A stretch of DNA of 64,000 nucleotides, from NCBI GenBank assembly GCA_963752505.1, contig CAVVYM010000009.1, forward strand, positions 205,155-269,154. Reading direction: 5' to 3'. The position numbers and the translations under genes are program-made. Shown here piece by piece: positions 50,450 through 57,729 of the stretch. The notes below the pieces were generated by a model, which had not been told where the DNA came from, made no database searches, and saw only the letters and a program-made list of their open reading frames with translations. Numbering within the stretch: position 1 is the stretch's first letter; every line of letters starts with the position of its first letter. The DNA is from JACJWR01 sp963752505 (GTDB taxonomy: Bacteria; Actinomycetota; Actinomycetes; S36-B12; UBA10799).

Positions 50450-51221
50450 CAGGAGCGCCCCCGGGGGGCGCCTGACCATCCGCACCTTGGGCACCTTGGG
50501 CACCTTGGGCGCCTTGGGCCGCTTGAGCGGCCTGCGCCGCCTGCGCGTCGGGAGGCAGCACGATCGGCAACACGTCACCCGGGGCCATGGGCTGGTCCCC
50601 GCGCACCATGACGGTCTGCTGGAAGACATCCTCGAAGAGTTCGGCCATCCTCGGCTCCATCGCAGCCGATCCCATGAAAACCCCGTGCAGCAGCCATCGG
50701 GGACCCTCGTGGGCCACCAAGCGGATCGGTTGGCGCACGTTTTCACCCTCCGGGGTGACAGCCGCTACAACTCCATGGAGTTCGGGGCCAAACAGTCCGT
50801 TGACCTCCTCGACGTCACCCTGAGCTCCCTTGATCGAGTTGGCAATCTGCTCACGCATGTCATCCCACAAACCGCCGCTGCGTGGCGCCGCCAGCGGCTG
50901 CAGCCGCAGCGCGGCATCCCGAAAGGTAGCGACCACGGAGACGAAGCGGCCTTTGGTTTGATCGGACTCGAAGTGCAACTGCATCTCAGTGAAGCCTGCG
51001 ATCTGCATGCTTCCCAGGTCCACTCGGGAGACCGACGTGACGGGCACTGCGGAAGAGTCGTAGGGACCCGGCGGCACACTTTCGCTGACCGCCTGGAACT
51101 CCGTCTCGTCCATCGACTGCGGCTGTTCGGCGTCGGCGGCAGATTCGTCAGCCGGAGTCGCCTCAGCATCCGTCGGCTCGGCTACCTCGGCCGATTCGGC
51201 GTTCTTGCGTCGTTTGAACAC
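50439..51221 (-). CDS. DUF3710 family protein
   Basis: A 260-residue protein with a basic N-terminus (MFKRRKN), an acidic low-complexity region, a conserved core (VSRVDLGSMQIAGFTEMQLHFE; VRQPIRLVAHEGPRWLLHGVF) and an Ala/Gln/Gly tail encoded by a 9-nt repeat. The core is the DUF3710 signature, always upstream of the OB-fold gene and beside dut in actinobacteria. The GTG start has AAGGGG 8 nt upstream. Function unknown. Confidence 0.9.
   Translation of the reverse strand: MFKRRKNAESAEVAEPTDAEATPADESAADAEQPQSMDETEFQAVSESVPPGPYDSSAVPVTSVSRVDLGSMQIAGFTEMQLHFESDQTKGRFVSVVATFRDAALRLQPLAAPRSGGLWDDMREQIANSIKGAQGDVEEVNGLFGPELHGVVAAVTPEGENVRQPIRLVAHEGPRWLLHGVFMGSAAMEPRMAELFEDVFQQTVMVRGDQPMAPGDVLPIVLPPDAQAAQAAQAAQGAQGAQGAQGADGQAPPGGAPATG
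50482..50517 (+). repeat. 9-bp tandem repeat in the 3' end of the DUF3710 gene
   Basis: Four copies of GCACCTTGG (the last GCGCCTTGG). On the coding strand they give the AQGAQGAQG tail. Copy number is likely to vary between strains. Confidence 0.85.
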
Positions 51222-51276
51222 GCTGCATGCCCCTTCATCGAGTGTTGCCAGCCAACCTACTCAACTCTGCGCCGAA

Positions 51277-51714
51277 TCATCGACCCGACGATCCAAACCC
51301 ACCAGTCCCCCGGTCCGAACCCGGAAGCGTTTCGACTTCCACGAACCGCACGCGCGGCAGCGGAAGGATGAGCAGTTGACCGATGCGATCACCGCGCGTC
51401 AACCGCACCGTGGTGTGCCCGTCGTGGTTCACCAGCAACACCTTCAGCTCACCACGGTAGCCCGCGTCGATGACGCCTGGGGCGTTCACCATTCCCACGC
51501 CCCAGTCACGCGCCAACCCGCTGCGAGGAGTCACCAGACCCGCGTAGCCTGCGGGCAATGCCAGGGCGATCCCCGTTGGTACCGCGACACGCTCACCGGG
51601 ACCGAGCGTCACATCGACCCGGGCACACAGGTCGAAGCCAGCGTCGCCGGGATGGGCGTACCGGGGCAATGGCAGGTCCGGATCCAGCCGGACGATGAGA
51701 ACGTCCAGATTCAT
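51277..51714 (-). CDS. dut: dUTP diphosphatase Dut
   Basis: A 145-residue trimeric dUTPase that hydrolyses dUTP to dUMP. All five motifs are visible: HPGDAGFDLCA (1), PRSGLA (2), VNAPGVIDAGYRGELKV (3, catalytic Asp), RGDRIGQLLI (4) and GTGGFGSSG (5). ATG 51714 overlaps the upstream thioesterase stop (ATGA) and has GGAGGTG at good spacing; a GTG two codons earlier is possible. It is convergent with nothing; DUF3710 follows on the same strand's far side. Confidence 0.95.
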   Translation of the reverse strand: MNLDVLIVRLDPDLPLPRYAHPGDAGFDLCARVDVTLGPGERVAVPTGIALALPAGYAGLVTPRSGLARDWGVGMVNAPGVIDAGYRGELKVLLVNHDGHTTVRLTRGDRIGQLLILPLPRVRFVEVETLPGSDRGTGGFGSSGR

Positions 51715-52250
51715 GGCCACACCACCTCCTCAGGGTTGCGCCAGGGCTGGAGACCAGATGCCTTGCGGACGAAGTCCGGGTGTCCGTGGGCATGAAAGTG
51801 CTCCGGTGGCACTTGCCGGAACTCACCGTCAGCACGCACCGCAACGTCACCCCCGGGCAGTCGGGCCTGGCCCCGGCAGAGCACTCGGCGATCGACCACC
51901 TCGCTGACCTCGGCCCTTAGTTCCAGCGTGGTATCAACCGGGACTGGGCGGTGGAAGGTGGTCTGTAGGCGATACGTCACCGCCGGTGCCATGAGCAGCC
52001 AGTTGAGGCTGCCCAGCAACTCATCCATCACTGCCGCCAAGACACCACCGTGGGCGATGCCCGGGGCGCCCTGCTGGAACTCGTTGACGGTGTAGCTGCC
52101 CGTCACGGTCACCCCCGAACCGGCGTAGAGGACGACACCCAGACTGCTGGGGTGATCCTCCCCGCACGCCATGCACATGGGGTAGTGACTCGGAATGGAG
52201 GCGCCGGGCGCAGGTGCACCTGGTGCCCGCACCGGCTGGTGCTCGGTCAT
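51711..52250 (-). CDS. PaaI-family hotdog thioesterase
   Basis: A 179-residue hotdog-fold protein. The central helix IAHGGVLAAVMDELLG carries the HGG motif and acidic residue used for catalysis; TYRLQTTFHRPVPVDTTLEL is the following strand. A short CMACGED motif near the N-terminus could bind zinc. Acyl-CoA thioesterase activity is likely; the substrate is unknown. ATG 52250 has TAGGTT 6 nt upstream, a leaderless promoter that overlaps the divergent DUF3093 promoter. Confidence 0.88.
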   Translation of the reverse strand: MTEHQPVRAPGAPAPGASIPSHYPMCMACGEDHPSSLGVVLYAGSGVTVTGSYTVNEFQQGAPGIAHGGVLAAVMDELLGSLNWLLMAPAVTYRLQTTFHRPVPVDTTLELRAEVSEVVDRRVLCRGQARLPGGDVAVRADGEFRQVPPEHFHAHGHPDFVRKASGLQPWRNPEEVVWP

Positions 52251-52256
52251 GCTCCA

Positions 52257-52266
52257 AACCTACGCT
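52257..52266. promoter_or_regulatory. Overlapping divergent -10 elements (thioesterase / DUF3093)
   Basis: TAGGTT (reverse, 52257-52262) lies 6 nt before ATG 52250; TACGCT (forward, 52261-52266) lies 6 nt before ATG 52273. The two hexamers share 2 bp. Confidence 0.55.
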
Positions 52267-52272
52267 GGGGAC

Positions 52273-52779
52273 ATGTCCGATGTTCATCTCCCCGTGCCCG
52301 ACACGGCAGAGCCTGCCAAGGTGCATTACGTCGAAAGGCTGCGACCGTCACCCTGGCTGTGGGTGATCGCGGTTGCCGCCGGACTCTTCCTCGGCGTCGC
52401 CTATGGCTTCGCGCTGGGTCCAGTGGCCGGCCTGGTCACCTTCGGGATTCTTGCCGGGATCGGCTGCTTTCTGGTGATCCGCCTCTTCGCGGTCGTGCGG
52501 GTCGATGATCATCACTTGCACGCCGGCCGCGCGAGTCTGCCGGTGCAGTACGTCGGCCGAGTGCGAGCGTTGGATAGCGCGGCTACCGCCGCAGCTCGCG
52601 GCCCGGGCGGCGACGCCAACGCCTTCCTCCTCCTTCGCAACGGCTACGCGAGGACTGCCGTCGCCGTGGAGATCACCGATCCCCGGGACCCGCACAGCTA
52701 CTGGTTGATCTCAAGCAGACGACCGGAGGCCCTCGCCTCTGCCATTATGTCCGTAACCGCAGGTGATCAAGATCACTGA
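52273..52779 (+). CDS. DUF3093 family membrane protein
   Basis: A 168-residue protein. VHYVERLRPSPWLWVIAVAAG and LVTFGILAGIGCFLVIRLF give two membrane helices; VRVDDHHLHAGRASLPVQYVGRV starts a PH-like cytoplasmic domain ending in DPRDPHSYWLISSRRPEALA. The family sits beside dut in actinobacteria. ATG 52273 is fixed by the 6-nt spaced TACGCT; the frame open from 52195 is rejected. Function unknown. Confidence 0.9.
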   Translation: MSDVHLPVPDTAEPAKVHYVERLRPSPWLWVIAVAAGLFLGVAYGFALGPVAGLVTFGILAGIGCFLVIRLFAVVRVDDHHLHAGRASLPVQYVGRVRALDSAATAAARGPGGDANAFLLLRNGYARTAVAVEITDPRDPHSYWLISSRRPEALASAIMSVTAGDQDH

Positions 52780-52838
52780 CCGCGCCTGGCCTGCTGTTGA
52801 TACTGCTCGATACTGACCACGTTGGATGAGGAGAAACC

Positions 52839-53105
52839 ATGGCCCAGATCGACCCCCGTTCTTTCGCTCCAATCATTTCGATGGCAGCGACTTGGGCGGT
52901 GCGCAAGGGCATGTCCAAGGCCTACAGCCGCAAGACCGGCGAAGCGCCGCCAAACCGCGGTGACGTCAATACCCCGCTCCGCACAGTTCTCATGTGGGCG
53001 ATGTTGACTGCGGTCACAACCGCGCTGATCGACGTCTTGATTCAACGCGGAGCCGCGAAATACACCGAAGATCACCCAAGCCTGGGCTCAGGCCACGAAG
53101 CCTAG
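52839..53105 (+). CDS. DUF4235 family small membrane protein
   Basis: An 88-residue protein with one or two hydrophobic segments (SFAPIISMAATWAVRKGM; RTVLMWAMLTAVTTALIDVLI) around a basic loop (KAYSRKTGEAPP). This matches DUF4235. AGGAG lies 5 nt before the ATG, a strong ribosome site. A shared terminator separates it from the convergent DUF4193 gene. Function unknown. Confidence 0.88.
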   Translation: MAQIDPRSFAPIISMAATWAVRKGMSKAYSRKTGEAPPNRGDVNTPLRTVLMWAMLTAVTTALIDVLIQRGAAKYTEDHPSLGSGHEA

Positions 53106-53123
53106 GCAACTCGCGAGGACCCC

Positions 53124-53174
53124 ACATGTGACGGGTAGCAGTCAGTGGTCCACTGGCCGCTACCCGTCACATGT
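53124..53174. terminator. Bidirectional hairpin terminator (DUF4235 / DUF4193)
   Basis: ACATGTGACGGGTAGC and GCTACCCGTCACATGT are perfectly complementary 16-nt arms, with a further CAGTGG/CCACTG inside. It lies between two convergent stops (53105 and 53177) and should serve both strands. Confidence 0.8.
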
Positions 53175-53176
53175 TG

Positions 53177-53473
53177 CTAGGCGCACTCTGAGCAGACCGG
53201 GAAGCCGTCCACGTCCTTGACCTTCTGGCTGCGGTGGTGCACCAGGAAACACACTGAGCAGGTGAACTCGTCGACCTGCTCGGGCACCACCCGCGCGGTC
53301 AGCGACTGGTCGGAAAGGTCCGCGCCGGGCAACTCAAGAGTTTCGACCTCTTCGACTTCGTCCACGTCGATGAGGGTGGCCGCCTTGTCTGCGCGACGGG
53401 CCTTGAGTTCTTCCAGGCCCTCCTCACGTATGTCCTCCTCAGTCTTGCGAGGAGCGTCGTAGTCGGTAGCCAC
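53177..53473 (-). CDS. DUF4193 family zinc-ribbon-like protein
   Basis: A 98-residue protein. The family N-terminus is MATDYDAPRK; GTG 53473 gives exactly this (VATDYDAPRK) with AAGG 5 nt upstream, so it is preferred over GTG 53479. The C-terminus has CSVC and CSEC pairs, a probable zinc ribbon, after an acidic middle (VDEVEEVETLELPG). DUF4193 is near universal in actinobacteria, adjacent to dut and suhB; function unknown, possibly nucleic-acid or RNA-polymerase related. Confidence 0.9.
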   Translation of the reverse strand: MATDYDAPRKTEEDIREEGLEELKARRADKAATLIDVDEVEEVETLELPGADLSDQSLTARVVPEQVDEFTCSVCFLVHHRSQKVKDVDGFPVCSECA

Positions 53474-53618
53474 AGTCACCTTCCCATTTCACTCGGAACG
53501 ACGTACTACACCCCGGCATTCATCCCGCACAGGGATTCGTGCAACACGATCGGGCGCAAGGATATGCCCTCGCCCGCGGGTGGCGCCCCACGGGTGCCCA
53601 ACAAGCCATGCAGCGCAC

Positions 53619-53624
53619 TACGGT
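53619..53624 (+). promoter_or_regulatory. Leaderless -10 element of the gamma-carbonic anhydrase gene
   Basis: TACGGT, then GGGGCC, then ATG at 53631: 6-nt spacing. Confidence 0.5.
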
Positions 53625-53630
53625 GGGGCC

Positions 53631-54149
53631 ATGCCGATCTACGCCTTGGGCGATCTGGCGCCCACGATTGACCCCTCCGCATTCGTTCACCCCGACGCCG
53701 TTCTCATCGGCGATGTTGTGCTGGGCCCCGAATCCAGCGTGTGGCCAGGGGCGGTGCTGAGAGGCGACAACAACCGGATTTCCGTCGGTGCGCAGACGTC
53801 TGTCCAGGACGGCACGATCGTCCATTGCACCACCGCGTTGCCCACCTCTATCGGTGCCCGCTGCGTGGTGGGGCACAACGCGCACCTCGAAGGCTGCACG
53901 GTCGATGACGATGCGCTGATCGGCTCCGGCTCGGTGGTGCTGCATCGGGCGCACGTCGAGTCCTGGTCACTGGTAGGCGCGTCGGCTCTGGTTCCCAACG
54001 GTATGACGGTGCCGAGTCGAGCCATGGCCCTCGGCATTCCTGCCAAGTTGCGCACCGATGTCGTCACCGACGAGATGATCACCAACGGCGTCGGCATGTA
54101 CGTCAACAACGCCCGCCGGTATCCAGGAATGCTGCGCCGGCTGGACTAG
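53631..54149 (+). CDS. Gamma-carbonic anhydrase family protein
   Basis: A 172-residue left-handed beta-helix protein. Hexapeptide repeats are visible from IDPSAFVHPDAVLIGDVVLG; conserved residues GDNNRISVGAQTSVQDGTIVH and VVGHNAHLEGCTV provide the Arg/Asp/Gln loop and three His metal ligands, so CO2 hydration is plausible. Many relatives (PaaY, YrdA) have other or unknown roles. The start is fixed by TACGGT 6 nt upstream. It is convergent with suhB. Confidence 0.9.
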   Translation: MPIYALGDLAPTIDPSAFVHPDAVLIGDVVLGPESSVWPGAVLRGDNNRISVGAQTSVQDGTIVHCTTALPTSIGARCVVGHNAHLEGCTVDDDALIGSGSVVLHRAHVESWSLVGASALVPNGMTVPSRAMALGIPAKLRTDVVTDEMITNGVGMYVNNARRYPGMLRRLD

Positions 54150-54169
54150 CCCTCGTGAGCAGGGACTAG
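54146..54169. terminator. Short hairpin containing both convergent stop codons
   Basis: CTAGCCCT and AGGGACTAG form a stem with one bulge and a 7-nt loop. The gamma-CA stop (54147-54149) and the suhB stop (54166-54168) sit in opposite arms. A compact bidirectional terminator is plausible. Confidence 0.5.
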
Positions 54170-54954
54170 GCGGTGGCCAGCAGCGCTCGGAACTGCTCGG
54201 CGAGTTCGGGCGAACCCGCGATCGCGAGCTGATCGGTGGGCGCTCCCCCTGCGGCATCGCAGAGGACCCCGCCTGCCTCGGCGACGATCAAAGCGGCCGC
54301 AGCCCGGTCCCAGTGGTGGGTGCCTTCTTCGAAGTAGAGGTCCACAGTGGCGTCGGCCACCCAGCACATGTCGATCGCGGCCGCGCCGGCCCTGCGGATG
54401 TCGCGGATGCCACCGATGAGCGACTGTAGCCGGCTCGCCTGGCGCACGCGGTCAGCCGCGTTATAGCCGAAGCCGGTGGCCACGAGGGAACGGGACAGGT
54501 CGGTTGTTGTGCTCACCGCGTTGGGTAGGGGCTGGGCACCCTCGATTTCGCGCCAGGATCCGTGACCCCTCGCCGCGTACCACTCGACACCGAGCACCGG
54601 TGCGCGCACGACGCCGGCCACCACGTCACCCTCCACTTCAGCGGCGATACTCACCGCCCACACGGGGAGGTTGTAGAGATAGTTGACGGTGCCATCCAAT
54701 GGGTCGATCACCCACCGGACTCCGGACGTGCCAGGGCGCTGTCCGCCTTCCTCCCCCAGCACCGCATCGTCGCCGCGTTCGGCGAGCAGGTGTCCGACGA
54801 TCAGCGCCTCGCTTCCCCGGTCCATCTCAGTGACGGCGTCGGTGGCCGTCGACTTCGACTCCACGAGCAACTCGGCAGGACGACGTGAGGTGAGATAGGA
54901 GGCTGCTGCCTGTGCGGCCTGCCTCGCCAACTCCAGCAACCTCAATTCGTCCAC
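54166..54954 (-). CDS. suhB: Inositol monophosphatase family protein (SuhB-like)
   Basis: A 262-residue lithium-sensitive phosphatase fold. Metal site motifs: VLGEEGG, WVIDPLDGTVNYLYNLP and, at the C-terminus, HHWDRAAAALIVAEAGG (the usual WD.AAG box). It hydrolyses inositol 1-phosphate or related sugar phosphates; in actinobacteria inositol feeds mycothiol and phosphatidylinositol. The 5' end overlaps cpfC by 13 nt, so the two form an operon. Confidence 0.92.
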   Translation of the reverse strand: MDELRLLELARQAAQAAASYLTSRRPAELLVESKSTATDAVTEMDRGSEALIVGHLLAERGDDAVLGEEGGQRPGTSGVRWVIDPLDGTVNYLYNLPVWAVSIAAEVEGDVVAGVVRAPVLGVEWYAARGHGSWREIEGAQPLPNAVSTTTDLSRSLVATGFGYNAADRVRQASRLQSLIGGIRDIRRAGAAAIDMCWVADATVDLYFEEGTHHWDRAAAALIVAEAGGVLCDAAGGAPTDQLAIAGSPELAEQFRALLATA

Positions 54955-56060
54955 GGCCGACCGACCTCACCGGCAGCAGAGCAGAGCACAGGCTTCTCGC
55001 CCCGGGGATTCGGGCAACAACCCACCGGGCAGGCGTCGTAGGACGGCCCGAACTTGGTGAGCGCCGGTCGCTGGTCGGCAGGAACGTCATTGAGGCGCTC
55101 CTCGATCAGGTCGGCCAGGCCCGCCACGAAGGCCGGGGCGACCCCGACCGTGGCCGCCCGCACGCACGGCAAGCCGATGTGTTCGGCGTGCGACGCTGCC
55201 TCGGTGTCGAGATCCCAGATGACCTCCATGTGATCGCTGATGAAGCCGACCGGAATCATCACCACGCCAGACACACCATCACTACGACATTCATCGAGGT
55301 GGTCGCTGATGTCCGGCTCCAGCCACGGTATCTGCGGTGGGCCCGAGCGCGACTGATAAACGAGGTCCCACTTCAGCGGGTACCCCCAACGTTCGGCCAC
55401 GGCGTCAGCAATCACCTGCGCGACTGCCTTCTGCTGCGTGACGTAGGCACCCCCGGCCTCGGGGTCGTACCAGCCGGGGGGTCCGCTGGTGGCCGCCGCC
55501 GCGGTGGGAATCGAATGGGTGGTGAAGACCAATCGCGTCGATTCGTCGACCTCGGGCAACCGCTCGAGCGCGGCCACGACTGAATCGACCATCGGCTCGA
55601 CGAATCCCGGGTGGTCGAAGTAGTGCCGCACCTTGTCAACTGTGAGCACCCCCGCGAGTTCGGCCTCGTCGACGGCCGCGGCCAGATTCTCCCGGTACTG
55701 GCGGCAACCCGAGTAGGAGGAAAACGCGCTGGAAACGATGACCAGCACCCGGCGATGCCCTGCCGCGGCAATCTCACGCAGGGTGTCGGGGAGCAGCGGA
55801 TGCCAATTGCGGTTGCCGAAATAGAGCGGCAGGGTGACGCCCCGGCCGCGAAGCTCCTCGGCGAGCGCCGCGATGAGCTCGCGGTTCTGCTGGTTGATGG
55901 GAGAGACGCCACCGAAATGCTGGTAGTGAGCACCCACTTCCGCCAGCCGCTCCACCGGGATTCCACGGCCGCGTGTGACGTTCTCCAGGAACGGAATCAC
56001 ATCGTCGGGGCCCTCGGGACCGCCGAAAGACAGCCAAAGCAGGGCGTCGTAGTCAGTCAT
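54942..56060 (-). CDS. cpfC: Coproporphyrin ferrochelatase CpfC
   Basis: A 372-residue ferrochelatase that inserts Fe(II) into coproporphyrin III, the step before HemQ. Conserved parts are LLWLSFGGPEGPDDV, VLVIVSSAFSSYSGCRQYREN, FTTHSIP (catalytic His) and PCVRAATVGVAPAFV. Cysteines in SGCRQY and CPVGCCPNPRG...LC fit the [2Fe-2S] cluster of actinobacterial enzymes. AGGA lies 7 nt before the ATG. The gene is about 30 kb from hemE-cgoX-hemQ. Confidence 0.95.
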   Translation of the reverse strand: MTDYDALLWLSFGGPEGPDDVIPFLENVTRGRGIPVERLAEVGAHYQHFGGVSPINQQNRELIAALAEELRGRGVTLPLYFGNRNWHPLLPDTLREIAAAGHRRVLVIVSSAFSSYSGCRQYRENLAAAVDEAELAGVLTVDKVRHYFDHPGFVEPMVDSVVAALERLPEVDESTRLVFTTHSIPTAAAATSGPPGWYDPEAGGAYVTQQKAVAQVIADAVAERWGYPLKWDLVYQSRSGPPQIPWLEPDISDHLDECRSDGVSGVVMIPVGFISDHMEVIWDLDTEAASHAEHIGLPCVRAATVGVAPAFVAGLADLIEERLNDVPADQRPALTKFGPSYDACPVGCCPNPRGEKPVLCSAAGEVGRPWTN

Positions 56061-56201
56061 GCCTTGATCCTGCCGCCTGGCCCCCTGGCGCGCACATCGG
56101 GTATCAGAAACGCTGACGCAACACGCCCAGCATCACCGGCGTTGGCGGTTCTCTCTGACACACTGGCCTTCGAGTCGTGGAACCGGAAATGGAGCATCCG
56201 C

Positions 56202-57098
56202 ATGACACATCTGATCTACAGCCGCCTCTCCGAAGACGGTGCCCAACTCGTGCTGCTCGACAAGTCCGGCGTCGAGTACCGGGTCGCCATCACGGACAGG
56301 CTCCGCGCCGCCGTGGCACCTGCGGATCGTGACGCCGCGCTGCAAATGCGCATCCCGGTTGACGGTCCCGTCACTCCGCGCGACGTGCAGCGCAAACTGC
56401 GGCACGGCGCCTCGATCAACGACGTAGTCGCAGAGTCCGGGATGCCGCGCGAGAAAGTTGAGAACTTCGCCGTACCGGTGTTCCAGGAGCGCGCCTTCGT
56501 GGCCAACCAAGCTGCCGACTGTCCGGTGCCTGCGGGTGGAACACTCGAGGAATCCGTGACCCACAAGCTTCTTTCCCGCGGCATCGACGACGAGCCGTCG
56601 TGGGATTCGTGGCGCCGACACGACGGATCCTGGACGGTTGTGGTGCGGTTCGCTAGCGACAAGGCCACTGTGCCCATGAGTGACGAAGCCGCCGAATTCC
56701 TGTTCGACCCGGCCACGAAATCCGTCGTCGCCGAGAACGACACGGCACGCTGGCTCACCAATGCCCCCGAGGTCGCTGAGCCAGAACCCGATCGAGTCAT
56801 CGTCATCGAAGACGAGGGACAGGAACCGACCGAAGGCCGTTGGGGCACGCGGACAGGCGCTGCGAGCGCGCCCGCAGCCGACATCGACCTGGCCGACGAC
56901 GAGCCTGTCGCGGCTCCCGTCGCCGCCGGCAAGGCTGCTCAGCCCGTGGCTACCGAGCACTCCACCGTCGAGTCCGCAGGGTCGCGACCGGTGTCGCGGC
57001 GAGCAGCACGCCGCCGCGCCGCACGCAAGCGCGCCGAGCGCCGCGAGCCCACGTGGGACGAAATCCTCTTCGGAGTCTCACGCAGCGACGACGAGTAG
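56202..57098 (+). CDS. sepH: Septation protein SepH (DUF3071)
   Basis: A 298-residue cytoplasmic division protein that in Streptomyces and Mycobacterium binds and stimulates FtsZ assembly. The N-terminal DUF3071 domain has LIYSRLSEDGAQLVLLDKSG and a helix-turn-helix-like part (TPRDVQRKLRHGASINDVVAESGMP). A disordered acidic middle follows; the C-terminus is Arg-rich and ends with EPTWDEILFGV. The ATG at 56202 has GGAG 7 nt upstream; the frame from 55611 is a shadow of cpfC. Confidence 0.93.
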   Translation: MTHLIYSRLSEDGAQLVLLDKSGVEYRVAITDRLRAAVAPADRDAALQMRIPVDGPVTPRDVQRKLRHGASINDVVAESGMPREKVENFAVPVFQERAFVANQAADCPVPAGGTLEESVTHKLLSRGIDDEPSWDSWRRHDGSWTVVVRFASDKATVPMSDEAAEFLFDPATKSVVAENDTARWLTNAPEVAEPEPDRVIVIEDEGQEPTEGRWGTRTGAASAPAADIDLADDEPVAAPVAAGKAAQPVATEHSTVESAGSRPVSRRAARRRAARKRAERREPTWDEILFGVSRSDDE

Positions 57099-57120
57099 GT
57101 CCCACCCGGGAATGGTTCGA

Positions 57121-57699
57121 TCAGCGCGCTGAGAGTTCCGACAGCGCGGCGGCGAACTCGAGCGCCTGCGCCACCACATCGGCCCCGTCGGCGGTTTCCG
57201 ACACCCGAACGGTGAAGTCGTCGTTGGTGGCCGCTCCCGTGTAGCCGTGGTCTGCTTCGCACGTGGGGTCAGCGCAACGCGCCGGCTCAAGATCAATACG
57301 GTTCACTGCCCCCCAGCCCAAGGTGAGGACCACCTCGGTGGGTTGGGTTCGCGGAGAGTACGTGGCGGGGTCCGGAATCACCCGGGTGACCACAACCGAT
57401 TGGATCCGGTCGATTCGCACGGCCTCCGTCGAAGACGACGCGTGTGCAACGGGCGACTCCTCGTCCGGCGGGTGCTCGTCAACGTGGGCCACCACCAGGC
57501 GGCTGGGGGTCAGCACCAGCACAGTGATGTGGCGCCGCAGTTCTTCGCGGTCGAACGTAGCCTCGTGATGCACGAAGAAGCTTACGGCGGCCTCGGCCCC
57601 CAGTGCGGTCTCGAGTGAATCGAGGACCAAACTCGGGTAGTAGCCGCTGCGTTCGACGGCCTTGCGCAGGCGGGCCGACTGAGCGGCAGGTTGGGCCAT
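57121..57699 (-). CDS. DUF5998 family protein
   Basis: A 192-residue soluble protein. RLRKAVERSGYYPSLVLDSLE and SRLVVAHVDEHP...IQSVVVTRVI indicate a PH-like or phosphorylation-domain-like fold; CADPTCEADHGYTG has two cysteines and a His. DUF5998 lies between sepH and the Pat-like gene in many actinobacteria, so a role with SepH is possible (inference). Start ATG 57699 has AGGA 8 nt upstream. Confidence 0.88.
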   Translation of the reverse strand: MAQPAAQSARLRKAVERSGYYPSLVLDSLETALGAEAAVSFFVHHEATFDREELRRHITVLVLTPSRLVVAHVDEHPPDEESPVAHASSSTEAVRIDRIQSVVVTRVIPDPATYSPRTQPTEVVLTLGWGAVNRIDLEPARCADPTCEADHGYTGAATNDDFTVRVSETADGADVVAQALEFAAALSELSAR

Positions 57700-57729
57700 G
57701 GCCCCATCCTGCCACGGCCACCGGGGCCG

